64,000 nucleotides of DNA, from NCBI RefSeq assembly GCF_023062595.1, contig NZ_JALLAN010000006.1:219247-283246 (forward strand), given 5' to 3'. How positions within the stretch are numbered: position 1 is the stretch's first letter; each line of letters starts with the position of its first letter. The notes beneath the pieces are model-generated. The model was given only the letters and a program-made list of their open reading frames with translations. It was not told the DNA's origin and did no database searches. The translations under genes were made by a program, and so were the position numbers. Source of the DNA: Arthrobacter rhizosphaerae (GTDB lineage: Bacteria > Actinomycetota > Actinomycetes > Actinomycetales > Micrococcaceae). Below, in pieces: positions 16,223 to 24,614 of the stretch.

Positions 16223-16948
16223 ATGAGAGGACGGGCAACGGGCGTGGCTCCTCAAATAGTGAACTTCCAGTCAAAGGTGACCGCGGATCTCATTGCGGAG
16301 TATCTGCGGGAGCGGATCCTGGACGGCACATTTGCACCGTCAGCAAGTATCAATGAAGTACAACTCGCCGCCCATCTGAACATCAGCCGCGGACCCCTTC
16401 GTGAAGCCGTCCAGCGGCTTGTGCAGGAGGGGCTCCTGGTCTGCACACGCAACTATGGCACCTCCGTTGTGGACCTTGGGCCCGAGGACATCGAGGACAT
16501 ATACAAGGCGCGCGTCGCGATAGAACTGGAGGCCGGCCGCCTCGTCCTCCAGGAAGATACTGCTGAGCTGGCCGCCGGGCTGAACGCAATCCTCGAACTC
16601 CTGCAGGATGCCTTGCAGGACGACAGGTGGCAGGACGTGGCCGTCCTGGACGTCAGATTCCACCAAACCATCGTGCAGGCGACCCGCAGCCCCCGGCTGG
16701 ACAGGATGTTCTCAACGCTGGCGGCCGAAACCCTGCTGTGTATCCGTCAGTTACGGCACATTCACGGCCGCAAGGAAACCGTTCTCGAACAGCATCGTCG
16801 TCTGCAGGAATTCATCCGGACGCGCGATGAAGCAGGCTACCTCGCCGAAATCGAATGGCACCTGAAGACGTCGGTCCCCATGTTGGAAGCAGCGCGAACC
16901 CACTCGATTCCTGACCTCATGCCAATCCCTGCACTCAGCGCCAACTAG
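16223..16948 (+). CDS. GntR family regulator, FadR/FCD subfamily
   Basis: About 241 residues from ATG 16223. TTG 16181 and GTG 16244 are other possible starts; no ribosome site settles it, and the helix-turn-helix begins well after all three. The winged helix covers VTADLIAEYLRERILDGTF to GPLREAVQRLVQEGLLV. The FCD domain follows, with the metal-site pattern DVRFHQTIV and later EQHRRLQEFI and EIEWHL. It should sense a carboxylate ligand. The succinate-semialdehyde dehydrogenase gene starts 51 bp downstream on the same strand, so control of that gene, and thus of GABA or similar C4 metabolism, is plausible. Confidence 0.88.
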   Translation: MRGRATGVAPQIVNFQSKVTADLIAEYLRERILDGTFAPSASINEVQLAAHLNISRGPLREAVQRLVQEGLLVCTRNYGTSVVDLGPEDIEDIYKARVAIELEAGRLVLQEDTAELAAGLNAILELLQDALQDDRWQDVAVLDVRFHQTIVQATRSPRLDRMFSTLAAETLLCIRQLRHIHGRKETVLEQHRRLQEFIRTRDEAGYLAEIEWHLKTSVPMLEAARTHSIPDLMPIPALSAN

Positions 16949-16999
16949 CATCCACCCGAGCAATCCACCCGAGCAGTCCACCACCGAAAGAGAGAACCG

Positions 17000-18490
17000 A
17001 TGAGCCTCATCTCCGACGTCACCACGCCCCTGATTGCGGCAGACCCCGCCGGCATCCAGCGTGCTGACAGTGTCATCCAGTCCCTCAACCTTCCGGGTTC
17101 CGGGATCGCTGTCCAGGACCCCGCCACCGGCGAGACCATAGCCCATGTCCCCGACCATGACGTTGAGGCCGCACTCGAAGCCGTCGCGAAGGCCGATAAA
17201 GCCGGAGCTGCCTGGGCCAAGAGCAGCCTCCGTCAGCGCGCGGACGTCCTGCACGCCTGGTACAACAAGCTCGTAGCCCACACCGAAGACCTCGCCCACC
17301 TGATCTCCCGCGAAATGGGCAAGCCCCTCGCCGAAGCCCGCGGCGAGGTCAAATACGGTACCGACTTCGTCCGCTGGTACGCCGAAGAAGCAGTACGCCC
17401 CGCAGGGAACTTCCGCGAAACCCCCGACGGCGGAGCGAGCCTGCTGACCCGCCGCTCCCCCGTGGGCCTGGCCGTGCTGATCACCCCGTGGAACTTCCCC
17501 CTGGCCATGGCAACCCGGAAGATCGCACCCGCACTGGCAGCAGGATGCCCCGTGGTCATCAAACCCGCCACCCTCACCCCCCTGACCACCTACTTCGCCG
17601 TCCAGCTCGCCATCGAAGCAGGCGTGCCCGAAGACCTCATCCAGGTCATCACCACCTCAAAATCCGGTGCCTTCAGCGAAGCGGTCCTCCTTGACCCGCG
17701 CGTCCGGAAAGTTTCCTTCACAGGATCAACCCCGGTAGGCCGCCAACTCCTGAACCTCGCCTCCCAGAACGTCCTCCGCAGCTCCATGGAACTCGGCGGC
17801 AACGCACCCCTCATCGTCTTCAACGACGCCGACCTCCAGCGCGCCGTGGACGGAACCTTCGCAGCCAAACTGCGCAACGGCGGACAATCCTGCATCGGCG
17901 CCAACCGCATCTACGTCCAGGACGGCATAGCGGACGACTTCGTCGCCGCCCTCACCGAACGCTTCGCACGGATCAACGTCGGAAGCGGCCTCGGCACCCA
18001 AACCGAACTCGGTCCACTCATCGATGACCGGGCAGTAACCCAAATGCAGGCCTACACCGACAACGCCGTCGCCCTCGGCGCCACCCTGCTCACCGGCGGC
18101 CACGGCTACGACTCCCCCGGCAACTTCTTCGCCCCCACCGTACTGGACCACGTCACCGAAGATTCCGACGTCGCCAAATCCGAAATCTTCGGCCCCATCG
18201 CCGCGATCCAGCGCTTCAGCACAGAAACCGAAGCCATCACCCGCGCCAACGCCACCGAATTCGGCCTCGCCGGCTACGTCTTCACCGAAAACCTCGACCG
18301 CGCCCTGAACGTCGCCGACCGCCTCGAAACAGGCATCGTCGGCATCAACCAAGGCGTCCCCTCCAACGCCGGCGCCCCCTTCGGAGGCATCAAACAATCA
18401 GGCCTCGGACGCGAAGGAAGCGCCGAAGGCCTCGAAGAATACGAAAACATCCGCTTCTACAACATCGCCCGCCGCGACACCGCCCAATAA
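17000..18490 (+). CDS. gabD: NAD(P)+-dependent succinate-semialdehyde dehydrogenase
   Basis: 496 residues. Aldehyde dehydrogenase signatures are complete: ITPWNFP (161-167), KPA (188-190), GSTPVGR (242-248), general base E264 in MELGGN, and nucleophile C298 in NGGQSCIGANR. The GANRIYVQ context after the cysteine is typical of succinate-semialdehyde dehydrogenases. It oxidises succinate semialdehyde to succinate, the last step of the GABA shunt. A ribosome site agagag precedes the ATG. It follows an FCD-GntR regulator. Other semialdehydes are possible substrates. A dispersed palindrome closes the unit. Confidence 0.88.
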   Translation: MSLISDVTTPLIAADPAGIQRADSVIQSLNLPGSGIAVQDPATGETIAHVPDHDVEAALEAVAKADKAGAAWAKSSLRQRADVLHAWYNKLVAHTEDLAHLISREMGKPLAEARGEVKYGTDFVRWYAEEAVRPAGNFRETPDGGASLLTRRSPVGLAVLITPWNFPLAMATRKIAPALAAGCPVVIKPATLTPLTTYFAVQLAIEAGVPEDLIQVITTSKSGAFSEAVLLDPRVRKVSFTGSTPVGRQLLNLASQNVLRSSMELGGNAPLIVFNDADLQRAVDGTFAAKLRNGGQSCIGANRIYVQDGIADDFVAALTERFARINVGSGLGTQTELGPLIDDRAVTQMQAYTDNAVALGATLLTGGHGYDSPGNFFAPTVLDHVTEDSDVAKSEIFGPIAAIQRFSTETEAITRANATEFGLAGYVFTENLDRALNVADRLETGIVGINQGVPSNAGAPFGGIKQSGLGREGSAEGLEEYENIRFYNIARRDTAQ

Positions 18491-18505
18491 ACGGCCCCAT
18501 GACAC

Positions 18506-18552
18506 GCAAACGGTCCGAGGACACTGAATACGGGTGTCCCCGGACCGTTTGC
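18506..18552. repeat. Dispersed palindromic element, copy 2 (terminator-like)
   Basis: Arms 18506-18524 and 18534-18552 pair at 18 of 19 positions around a 9-nt loop. It sits between the convergent dehydrogenase and YdeI-like genes, and shares its arm sequences with the element at 5541-5596. It probably ends transcription in both directions. Confidence 0.7.
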
Positions 18553-18570
18553 TCGTCCCCAGGCAAAACG

Positions 18571-19146
18571 CTATTCCCGGCCAGCCAGTCTCGCCATCTC
18601 GCGGGTCATAATCCGGGCGCGGGACTCCGGAGTGCGGGCTTTGAGCAGCGGAAGGATCACGGCGTAGCGCTCCGATCGTCCCAGCCTTTCAAAGGCTGCG
18701 TTGGCTGCGCCATCGGCGGCCAGGGCCTCCGCAAGGTCGGGAGGGACGACGGCGGTACGTTGGGACTCATAGGCAGCCTCCCAGCGCCCATCGGCAATAG
18801 CAGCCTCGATCTCCGCGAGTCCGGACTGTTGCATACGCCCGGCCGCTATCAACTCCTCGGCCTTGGCTACGTTGACTTTCGACCACGAGCTCCTCGCCCG
18901 GCGTCGGGAGTACCGCTGGAGGAATGACACCTCGTCGTGGGACTTACGCTGGCCGTCTATCCACCCATGGCAAAGGGCGACGTCGAGCGCTTCCTCGATG
19001 GTGATCAGGGACGTCCCCGCATGCCGCTTTCCAATCAGCAGCCAGGCCTCCGCTTGTTCATGCTGGTGGGCCTCCAGCCACGACTCCCATTCCGCGGCGC
19101 CGCGGAACTCGAAGGGCTCCACCTCACTTCTGCTTGAAGGAGGCAA
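18571..19146 (-). CDS. YdeI/OmpD-associated family protein
   Basis: 191 residues. The family pattern is clear: FRGAAEWESWLEAHQHEQAEAWLLIGKRHAG at the N-terminus, then TIEEALDVALCHGWIDGQRKSHDEVSFLQRYSRRRARSSWSKVNVAKAEELIAAGRM in the middle. The C-terminal helical region resembles the bacteriocin-protection-like part. Biochemical function is not established. The start ATG 19146 overlaps the preceding VOC gene by 23 bp, so they are probably one operon. Confidence 0.85.
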   Translation of the reverse strand: MPPSSRSEVEPFEFRGAAEWESWLEAHQHEQAEAWLLIGKRHAGTSLITIEEALDVALCHGWIDGQRKSHDEVSFLQRYSRRRARSSWSKVNVAKAEELIAAGRMQQSGLAEIEAAIADGRWEAAYESQRTAVVPPDLAEALAADGAANAAFERLGRSERYAVILPLLKARTPESRARIMTREMARLAGRE

Positions 19147-19546
19147 GGACGTCCAAATAATGGGGGTTGTTCATAACGCCCAGCACATTTCCGAACGGGT
19201 CGATCACCGAAGCCGTGATGAAGCCGGCCTCCCCGTGCGCAGTGATCGGCTGATACTCAGTGGCGCCCATCGATATCAGGCGGTCCACCGTGGCCTCAAG
19301 GTCGTCCACGTGCCAATGCATCACGGCGCCGCCAGGTTCCGCTGCCGCAGGTGGCCGGAAGCGGCTGTCGATGATGCCCAGCTCGTTCTGGTAGTCCCCG
19401 ATACGGAATTCGGCATAGGCCAGGTTCCCATCGGGTCCTGGGCGCTGGAAGTACGCCTCAAAGCCCAGGAATTCCTGGTACCAAGCAGCAGCGGCCGATA
19501 CGTCGTCGGCCCAGAAGTTGATCGTGCTGAATCCTCGCAGGCTCAT
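19124..19546 (-). CDS. VOC (glyoxalase/bleomycin resistance) family protein
   Basis: 140 residues from ATG 19546, chosen because gaaggga lies about 10 bases upstream; a GTG at 19573 gives a less usual N-terminus. It has the paired beta-alpha-beta-beta-beta modules: FSTINFWADDVSAAAAWYQEFLGFE at the start and HWHVDDLEATVDRLISMGATE in the second half, then SVIDPFGNVLGVMNNPHY. Metal ligands typical of the fold (His, Glu) are present at plausible places. The substrate cannot be told. It is the first gene of a two-gene unit. Confidence 0.85.
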   Translation of the reverse strand: MSLRGFSTINFWADDVSAAAAWYQEFLGFEAYFQRPGPDGNLAYAEFRIGDYQNELGIIDSRFRPPAAAEPGGAVMHWHVDDLEATVDRLISMGATEYQPITAHGEAGFITASVIDPFGNVLGVMNNPHYLDVLASFKQK

Positions 19547-19658
19547 TGGTTCGTTCCCTTCCCCGGAAACCAAGATGATGTGTATTTCCGTACCCTATGC
19601 CGAGGAACCGGCGGAAGGGCACCCATTTGCGAAAAAACAAGACTCAGAACCGCCGCCG

Positions 19659-20585
19659 CTACACAGTGAGGGATGTAATGAGGAACAGAAGGCCGGGGAG
19701 GTAGAACACTCCGGTGATGGTCTGCAGCGTGATGGTTGACGCCATCAAAGAAGAATCACCCCCAAGTGCCTTGGCCATAACGTACGCCGAGGAAGCCGTA
19801 GGCAGTGCAAGGAACAGGACGACGATGCCCGCGGGTGGCCCGGCCAACCCCAGGAGCAGGCATCCCGCGACGGCGATTGCGGGCAGCACGAGGAATTTGA
19901 TGGCGGACGCATAGGCGATGGCGTGCACATTCCGCCGGATGCTGTTCACTTGGAGTCCCGCACCGACGCAAAGGAGCCCAAGGGGCAGAGACGCGCTGCC
20001 GAGGGCCCGGACAAGTTCTGCAATCCCCGCCGGAAGTCCGACGCCGGTGAGGTTGAGTGCGATTCCGGCGGCGCACGCGAGGATCAGCGGATTCGTACCG
20101 ATGCTGTGGACTGTTCCCCAGGCGGAGAGCGGTTTGCTGCCGTGGCGGGCAAACACAACGGTGCACAGTACGTTCACCAGCGGGACAAGAATCGCGTTGG
20201 TGATTGCCGCCAGGGCCACTCCCTGCTCCCCGTAGAGGATGACGGCAATGGAGAGCCCCAGATAGTTGTTGAAGCGGATGCTTCCCTGCACAACTGAGGT
20301 GAAGGCCGGCCCGTCAAAGCGGAGCCGGCTCTGCACCAGGACCAGGGTCATGGCGGTCAGGATGACAGACCCGGCGAGAATTGGTGCCATCGTGCCGATG
20401 GGCAGGTCGGCGAGTTCGGTGGTGGCCGTCCCGTTGATGAACAGGGCGGGTAGGAGTATGTAGTAGCAGAGCTTTTCGGCCTGGGGCCAAAATTCGGGCG
20501 TGAGAAAGGTCTTCGCCTTCATGGCGAAGCCCCCTCCGATGAGTCCCAGGATTGGAAGCAATGCCACCACGCTGTGGACGATCAC
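19659..20585 (-). CDS. AEC (auxin efflux carrier) family permease
   Basis: 308 residues from GTG 20585; the frame is open to 20771, but the extra 62 residues are Arg-rich and lack membrane character, and 308 fits the family. About ten membrane helices in two five-helix halves are visible, with the family's N-terminal VVALLPILGLIGGGFAMK and mid-region SIRFNNYLGLSIAVILYGEQG. Members export or import organic acids such as malate. It is divergent from a CGNR-type regulator gene, which may control it. Confidence 0.85.
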   Translation of the reverse strand: MIVHSVVALLPILGLIGGGFAMKAKTFLTPEFWPQAEKLCYYILLPALFINGTATTELADLPIGTMAPILAGSVILTAMTLVLVQSRLRFDGPAFTSVVQGSIRFNNYLGLSIAVILYGEQGVALAAITNAILVPLVNVLCTVVFARHGSKPLSAWGTVHSIGTNPLILACAAGIALNLTGVGLPAGIAELVRALGSASLPLGLLCVGAGLQVNSIRRNVHAIAYASAIKFLVLPAIAVAGCLLLGLAGPPAGIVVLFLALPTASSAYVMAKALGGDSSLMASTITLQTITGVFYLPGLLFLITSLTV

Positions 20586-20787
20586 GGGATTTTTGAGCTC
20601 ACGACGGCGGCCAGGAGGGTTTCGGTCTCCGCCTTCAGCCGCATCGTGGGGGCACCGCAGTGGCAGCCGAAGTAGGTGACGGTTCCGGAAGACGTTGAGT
20701 GCTCGGATTGGATTTGCCAGTAATGTTCGTGCATAAAATCCAGCATCCTGTAATGGATTGGTGCCGTTCAACCATTACACTTGAGCG

Positions 20788-21330
20788 ATGGGCTACAGTC
20801 ACGAAAATCAGGTGGGAGCCCAGCTGGCCGCCGCCCTGGTCAATGCCTCCGAAGGGCAGAACCTGGAAGCTTTACTGCGGGAATTCAGCATCCGCGAACC
20901 CACCCTTGACGCCCAGGCGCAGCAGGGGCTGCAAACGTGGGCGGGCGAGCTCAGGCCCACATTTGCTGCCCAGACCGTGGATGAAAGATGCACCGCAATC
21001 AACGCCCTCCTCGACAGTGCCGCCGGAACGATCTCCTTGACCACCCATGACGGTTCCCGTCCCCACCTGCACCTTTTCCCCGAAGGCGATGACGTCCTGT
21101 CACGCGTCAAGGCCGTTACGGCGGGCGGCCTGGCCCTGTTCATAGCCTGGAGCGGCGGTGAACGGATCGGCAGCTGCGCACGGGAGAGCTGCTTCAAAGC
21201 ATTCGTGGACAATTCCAAGGCCGGCCGGCAGCGGTACTGCAGCGCCCGGTGCGGAAACACCGATGCCGTGGCAAGGCACCGGCAGGCTGCTAGTAGGGCC
21301 CCTTCCAGCCGAATGAAAGCATCCCGTTAA
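20788..21330 (+). CDS. ABATE/CGNR zinc-finger regulator with altered CGNR motif
   Basis: 180 residues. An N-terminal ABATE-like helical domain (about 1-115) is followed by a zinc finger: C-x4-C in SCARESCFKAF, then FVDNSKAGRQRYCSARCGNT. All four cysteines are present, but the signature CGNR reads CGNT. Family members are stress-responsive DNA-binding regulators. The gene is divergent from the AEC permease (202 bp between starts), its likely target. The C-terminal tail after the finger is short and basic. Confidence 0.82.
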   Translation: MGYSHENQVGAQLAAALVNASEGQNLEALLREFSIREPTLDAQAQQGLQTWAGELRPTFAAQTVDERCTAINALLDSAAGTISLTTHDGSRPHLHLFPEGDDVLSRVKAVTAGGLALFIAWSGGERIGSCARESCFKAFVDNSKAGRQRYCSARCGNTDAVARHRQAASRAPSSRMKASR

Positions 21331-21556
21331 CCACCGGTGACACCCGCGGCAGGAACCACGGGTGCCGCTGTTGCCTGGAGGCTTAATGCCTACCGGATTG
21401 CTTTTTCCCGCGTGGAATCTCCCACGGAAACCCTTTCCTCTTGCATCGTTGCCGAGCAGCGTAATTCGATCAGCATTTATCCGATTCTAAAGAAAAACCC
21501 GACCTTGGTCCGCCGTGCGAGGGCCATTTGAGGGTGAGTGAAATACGCTCTCCCTC

Positions 21557-23206
21557 ATGGATGCTGACGTAATTGTGGTCGGAGCAGGCCTCGCCGGCCT
21601 GGTGGCCACCGCCGAGCTTGCCGACGCCGGCCGCCGGGTGATCCTGCTGGACCAAGAGCCGGAGGCGAGTCTCGGCGGGCAGGCGTTTTGGTCCCTGGGT
21701 GGCTTGTTCCTGGTTGACTCGCCCGAGCAGCGCAGGATGGGGATCAAAGATTCCCGCGAGCTGGCGCTGCAGGACTGGATGGGAACAGCCGGCTTTGACC
21801 GGGCCGAGGATCACTGGCCGCGAAAATGGGCGGAAGCCTACGTGGACTTTGCCGCCGGAGAGAAGCGGTCCTGGCTGCATACGCAGGGCCTACGCTTCTT
21901 TCCCTTGGTCGGCTGGGCAGAACGCGGCGGATACGGCGCAATCGGGCACGGCAATTCCGTCCCCCGCTTCCACGTCACCTGGGGCACCGGCCCCGGCGTC
22001 GTGGCGCCATTCGAACGCCGGGTACGGGCGGCTGCCGCCCAGGGGCTGGTGACGTTCGCTTTCCGGCACCGGGTAGACGAGCTCGCAGTGACCGACGGCG
22101 TCGTGACCGGAGTCAAGGGGGCAGTCCTGGAATCGAGCAGCGCTACCCGGGGCGTGGCCAGCTCCCGATTGAAAGTTGGAGAGTTCGACCTCTCAGCGCA
22201 GGCAGTCCTTGTCACGTCAGGTGGCATCGGCGCCAACCATGAACTGGTGCGTAAGAACTGGCCGGACCGTCTGGGCAATGCCCCCGGGCATATGATCACC
22301 GGAGTTCCCGCTCACGTGGATGGCCGGATGCTCAAGATCGCCCAGGACGCCGGCGGAACTATCATCAACGCGGACCGGATGTGGCACTACGTCGAAGGCG
22401 TGAAGAACTGGAACCCGATCTGGGCCGGGCATGGGATTCGGATCCTGCCGGGCCCGTCCTCGCTATGGTTCGATGCAACCGGCAAGCGCCTGCCGGTACC
22501 GCTCTATCCCGGCTTCGACACGCTCGGCACCCTGGCCCACCTTCGGACCACCGGGTATGACCATAGCTGGTTCGTCCTGACCCAGAAGATCATTGAGAAG
22601 GAGTTTGCCCTCTCGGGTTCGGAGCAGAATCCGGACCTGACGAACAAATCCATTCCGCAGACCCTCAGCCGGATCCGGCCCGGAGCCCCTGGGCCGGTCG
22701 AGGCCTTCAAACAGCATGGCGAGGACTTCGTCGTCGCCGCTACCCTCGACGAACTCGTGGCCGGGATGAACGCGCTGACCGACACGGCGCTGCTCGACGT
22801 CGAGGACATCCGCCGCGAAGTGGTGGCCCGCGACCGGGAGATGGACAACTCGTTCACCAAGGACGGCCAGGTTTCCGCCATCCACAATGCCCGCAGATAC
22901 CGCGGCGACAGGATCTCACGGACCGCCGCCCCTCACAAGATCCTCGATCCGAAGGCCGGACCCCTCATCGCAGTCCGTTTACACGTCATCACCCGCAAGA
23001 CACTCGGTGGCCTGCAGACGGATCTGTCCGGCCAGGTGCTGAGGGCCGATGGGACTTCCTTGCCCGGTTTGTACGCTGCTGGAGAGGCCAGCGGCTTCGG
23101 CGGCGGAGGCCTCCACGGCTACCGGTCACTGGAAGGCACATTCCTGGGCGGCTGCATCTTCTCCGGCCGCCAGGCTGGACGGGCAATCGCCCAGGTCATT
23201 GCTTGA
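21557..23206 (+). CDS. FAD-binding dehydrogenase (fumarate reductase/KstD-like flavoprotein)
   Basis: 549 residues. The FAD motif is at the N-terminus (DVIVVGAGLAGLVATAELADAG with E/D partner at LLDQE), followed by GGQAFWSLGGL. The C-terminal FAD contact is GLYAAGEASGFGGGGLHGYRSLEGTFLGGCIFSGRQAG. The family includes 3-ketosteroid-delta1-dehydrogenases and fumarate reductase flavoproteins; this sequence belongs to a branch usually left without a defined substrate. No signal peptide. The 226-bp gap upstream shows no other gene. No partner genes for steroid degradation are near, so a steroid role is not supported. Confidence 0.85.
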   Translation: MDADVIVVGAGLAGLVATAELADAGRRVILLDQEPEASLGGQAFWSLGGLFLVDSPEQRRMGIKDSRELALQDWMGTAGFDRAEDHWPRKWAEAYVDFAAGEKRSWLHTQGLRFFPLVGWAERGGYGAIGHGNSVPRFHVTWGTGPGVVAPFERRVRAAAAQGLVTFAFRHRVDELAVTDGVVTGVKGAVLESSSATRGVASSRLKVGEFDLSAQAVLVTSGGIGANHELVRKNWPDRLGNAPGHMITGVPAHVDGRMLKIAQDAGGTIINADRMWHYVEGVKNWNPIWAGHGIRILPGPSSLWFDATGKRLPVPLYPGFDTLGTLAHLRTTGYDHSWFVLTQKIIEKEFALSGSEQNPDLTNKSIPQTLSRIRPGAPGPVEAFKQHGEDFVVAATLDELVAGMNALTDTALLDVEDIRREVVARDREMDNSFTKDGQVSAIHNARRYRGDRISRTAAPHKILDPKAGPLIAVRLHVITRKTLGGLQTDLSGQVLRADGTSLPGLYAAGEASGFGGGGLHGYRSLEGTFLGGCIFSGRQAGRAIAQVIA

Positions 23207-23386
23207 GTGCCGATCTGACGGGGAAGCCGGCAGGAATGCGTAACTTTGACGGAACGAGGCGGCCAGGAATGCTGTCATCCCCCGTAATCACCGCCTCAGC
23301 ACCAACACTGGCCGGCCTAAAGTCACGCAATTCTGCCGGCCGTTCAGTTCCATTAGGCGTCACACGAAACAAATAGACTGGAGTCC

Positions 23387-24523
23387 ATGGCCGTCACTGG
23401 AATATCCGCAAGCAGACGATTCCTCCGCGGCCGGGCCCGGACCGGTCTGGTCAGGAGCAAGAACTCGCTGGTCCCCGCCCTCCAAATGACGGTGTGTGCG
23501 GTGGGAGCCTACGCCTTTGCCCAGTACGTCCTGGGCCACTCAGGGCCTTTGTTCGCAGCCACATCCTCCTTGATTGCCCTCGGTTTCTCCCGCGAGCCCC
23601 GGCTGCGCAGGGTGGTGGAGGTCGGCCTGGGCTGCACCATCGGCATCGCCGTGGGTGACTTGCTGCTCCACTGGCTGGGCGGCGCAATCTGGGTGGCCGC
23701 CGTCGTCCTTTTCGTCTCCATCCTGCTGGCAAGATTCCTGGACGGCGGCAACATCTTCACGACCCAACTGGGGCTGCAGTCCCTGCTGGTGGTGCTGCTG
23801 CCGGCGCCGGCAGGAGGGCCATTCACCCGGAGCCTGGACGCCGTAGTGGGTGGGCTCTTTGCCTTGCTGGTGACCATCCTGGTGCCGAAGGATCCGCGCC
23901 GTGAACCGCGGAAGGACGTCCGGAAGCTGCTGCATGAACTAGCCGAGGTGCTGAGGGAGTGCGCTTCTGCCTTGACCTACAGCGACTCCACCCAGGCGTG
24001 GCATGCGTTGGTCCGGGGCCGCAATTGCCAGCCTCTGGTGGATGCGATGCGCCAGACTCTCCGGGCTTCCGGTGAAGTGGCCACCCTGGCCCCCGCCTAC
24101 CGGCGGCATCGCGATGAGCTGGACCGGCTTGAACAATCGCTGGACTACATCGACCTTGCCCTCCGTAACAGTCGTGTGTTCGCCCGACGCCTCACTAGTG
24201 CCATCAACCATGCCGCCCTGTCCGACGAAGCAACGGAGAACCTCGCCGAGGTGTTGCGGGAAACGGCTGACGCCATCGACGAGCTTTCGTTGGGGCTTGG
24301 TGAAATTCACGACGGCGTCCGCCGCGCCCATCTGCGCGCAGCCCGTAAAGATCTCAGCTACGTCGCAGGCAGGCTGCATCCCAGGATCCTCGACGTCGAC
24401 CGTTTGGAAGGCGAAACAGTGGTGATGCTCTTCCGGCCCCTCATGGTTGACCTGCTTGAGGCTACGGGAATCGATTCGAAGGAAGCCCGGGACCTGCTGC
24501 CACCGCTTCAGGACCGGAGCTAG
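23387..24523 (+). CDS. FUSC family membrane protein (aromatic acid exporter type)
   Basis: 378 residues. The N-terminal half has about six membrane segments (residues 28-165) with the motif RLRRVVEVGLGCTIGIAVGDLL, which is the FUSC-like core. The C-terminal half (about 175-378) is soluble and helical, rich in heptad-like leucines (LDRLEQSLDYIDLALRNSRVFARRL). Members are thought to export aromatic carboxylates, but many are uncharacterised. It stands 91 bp before the radA gene on the same strand; no terminator was seen between them. Confidence 0.85.
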   Translation: MAVTGISASRRFLRGRARTGLVRSKNSLVPALQMTVCAVGAYAFAQYVLGHSGPLFAATSSLIALGFSREPRLRRVVEVGLGCTIGIAVGDLLLHWLGGAIWVAAVVLFVSILLARFLDGGNIFTTQLGLQSLLVVLLPAPAGGPFTRSLDAVVGGLFALLVTILVPKDPRREPRKDVRKLLHELAEVLRECASALTYSDSTQAWHALVRGRNCQPLVDAMRQTLRASGEVATLAPAYRRHRDELDRLEQSLDYIDLALRNSRVFARRLTSAINHAALSDEATENLAEVLRETADAIDELSLGLGEIHDGVRRAHLRAARKDLSYVAGRLHPRILDVDRLEGETVVMLFRPLMVDLLEATGIDSKEARDLLPPLQDRS

Positions 24524-24614
24524 CGCCGGGCAGCGGCTCATCTTCCTCCACCCGAGCGCGGAGTGCTGCGTAGCCGGCGCCAATCTTGTCCGTCCCCGCG
24601 GCTACTGTGTACCC

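Noticed and set aside
17726..18397. Long open frame antisense to the dehydrogenase gene
   Set aside because: Gly/Val/Asp/Glu-rich reading caused by strong GC3 bias of the sense gene; no start context or family.
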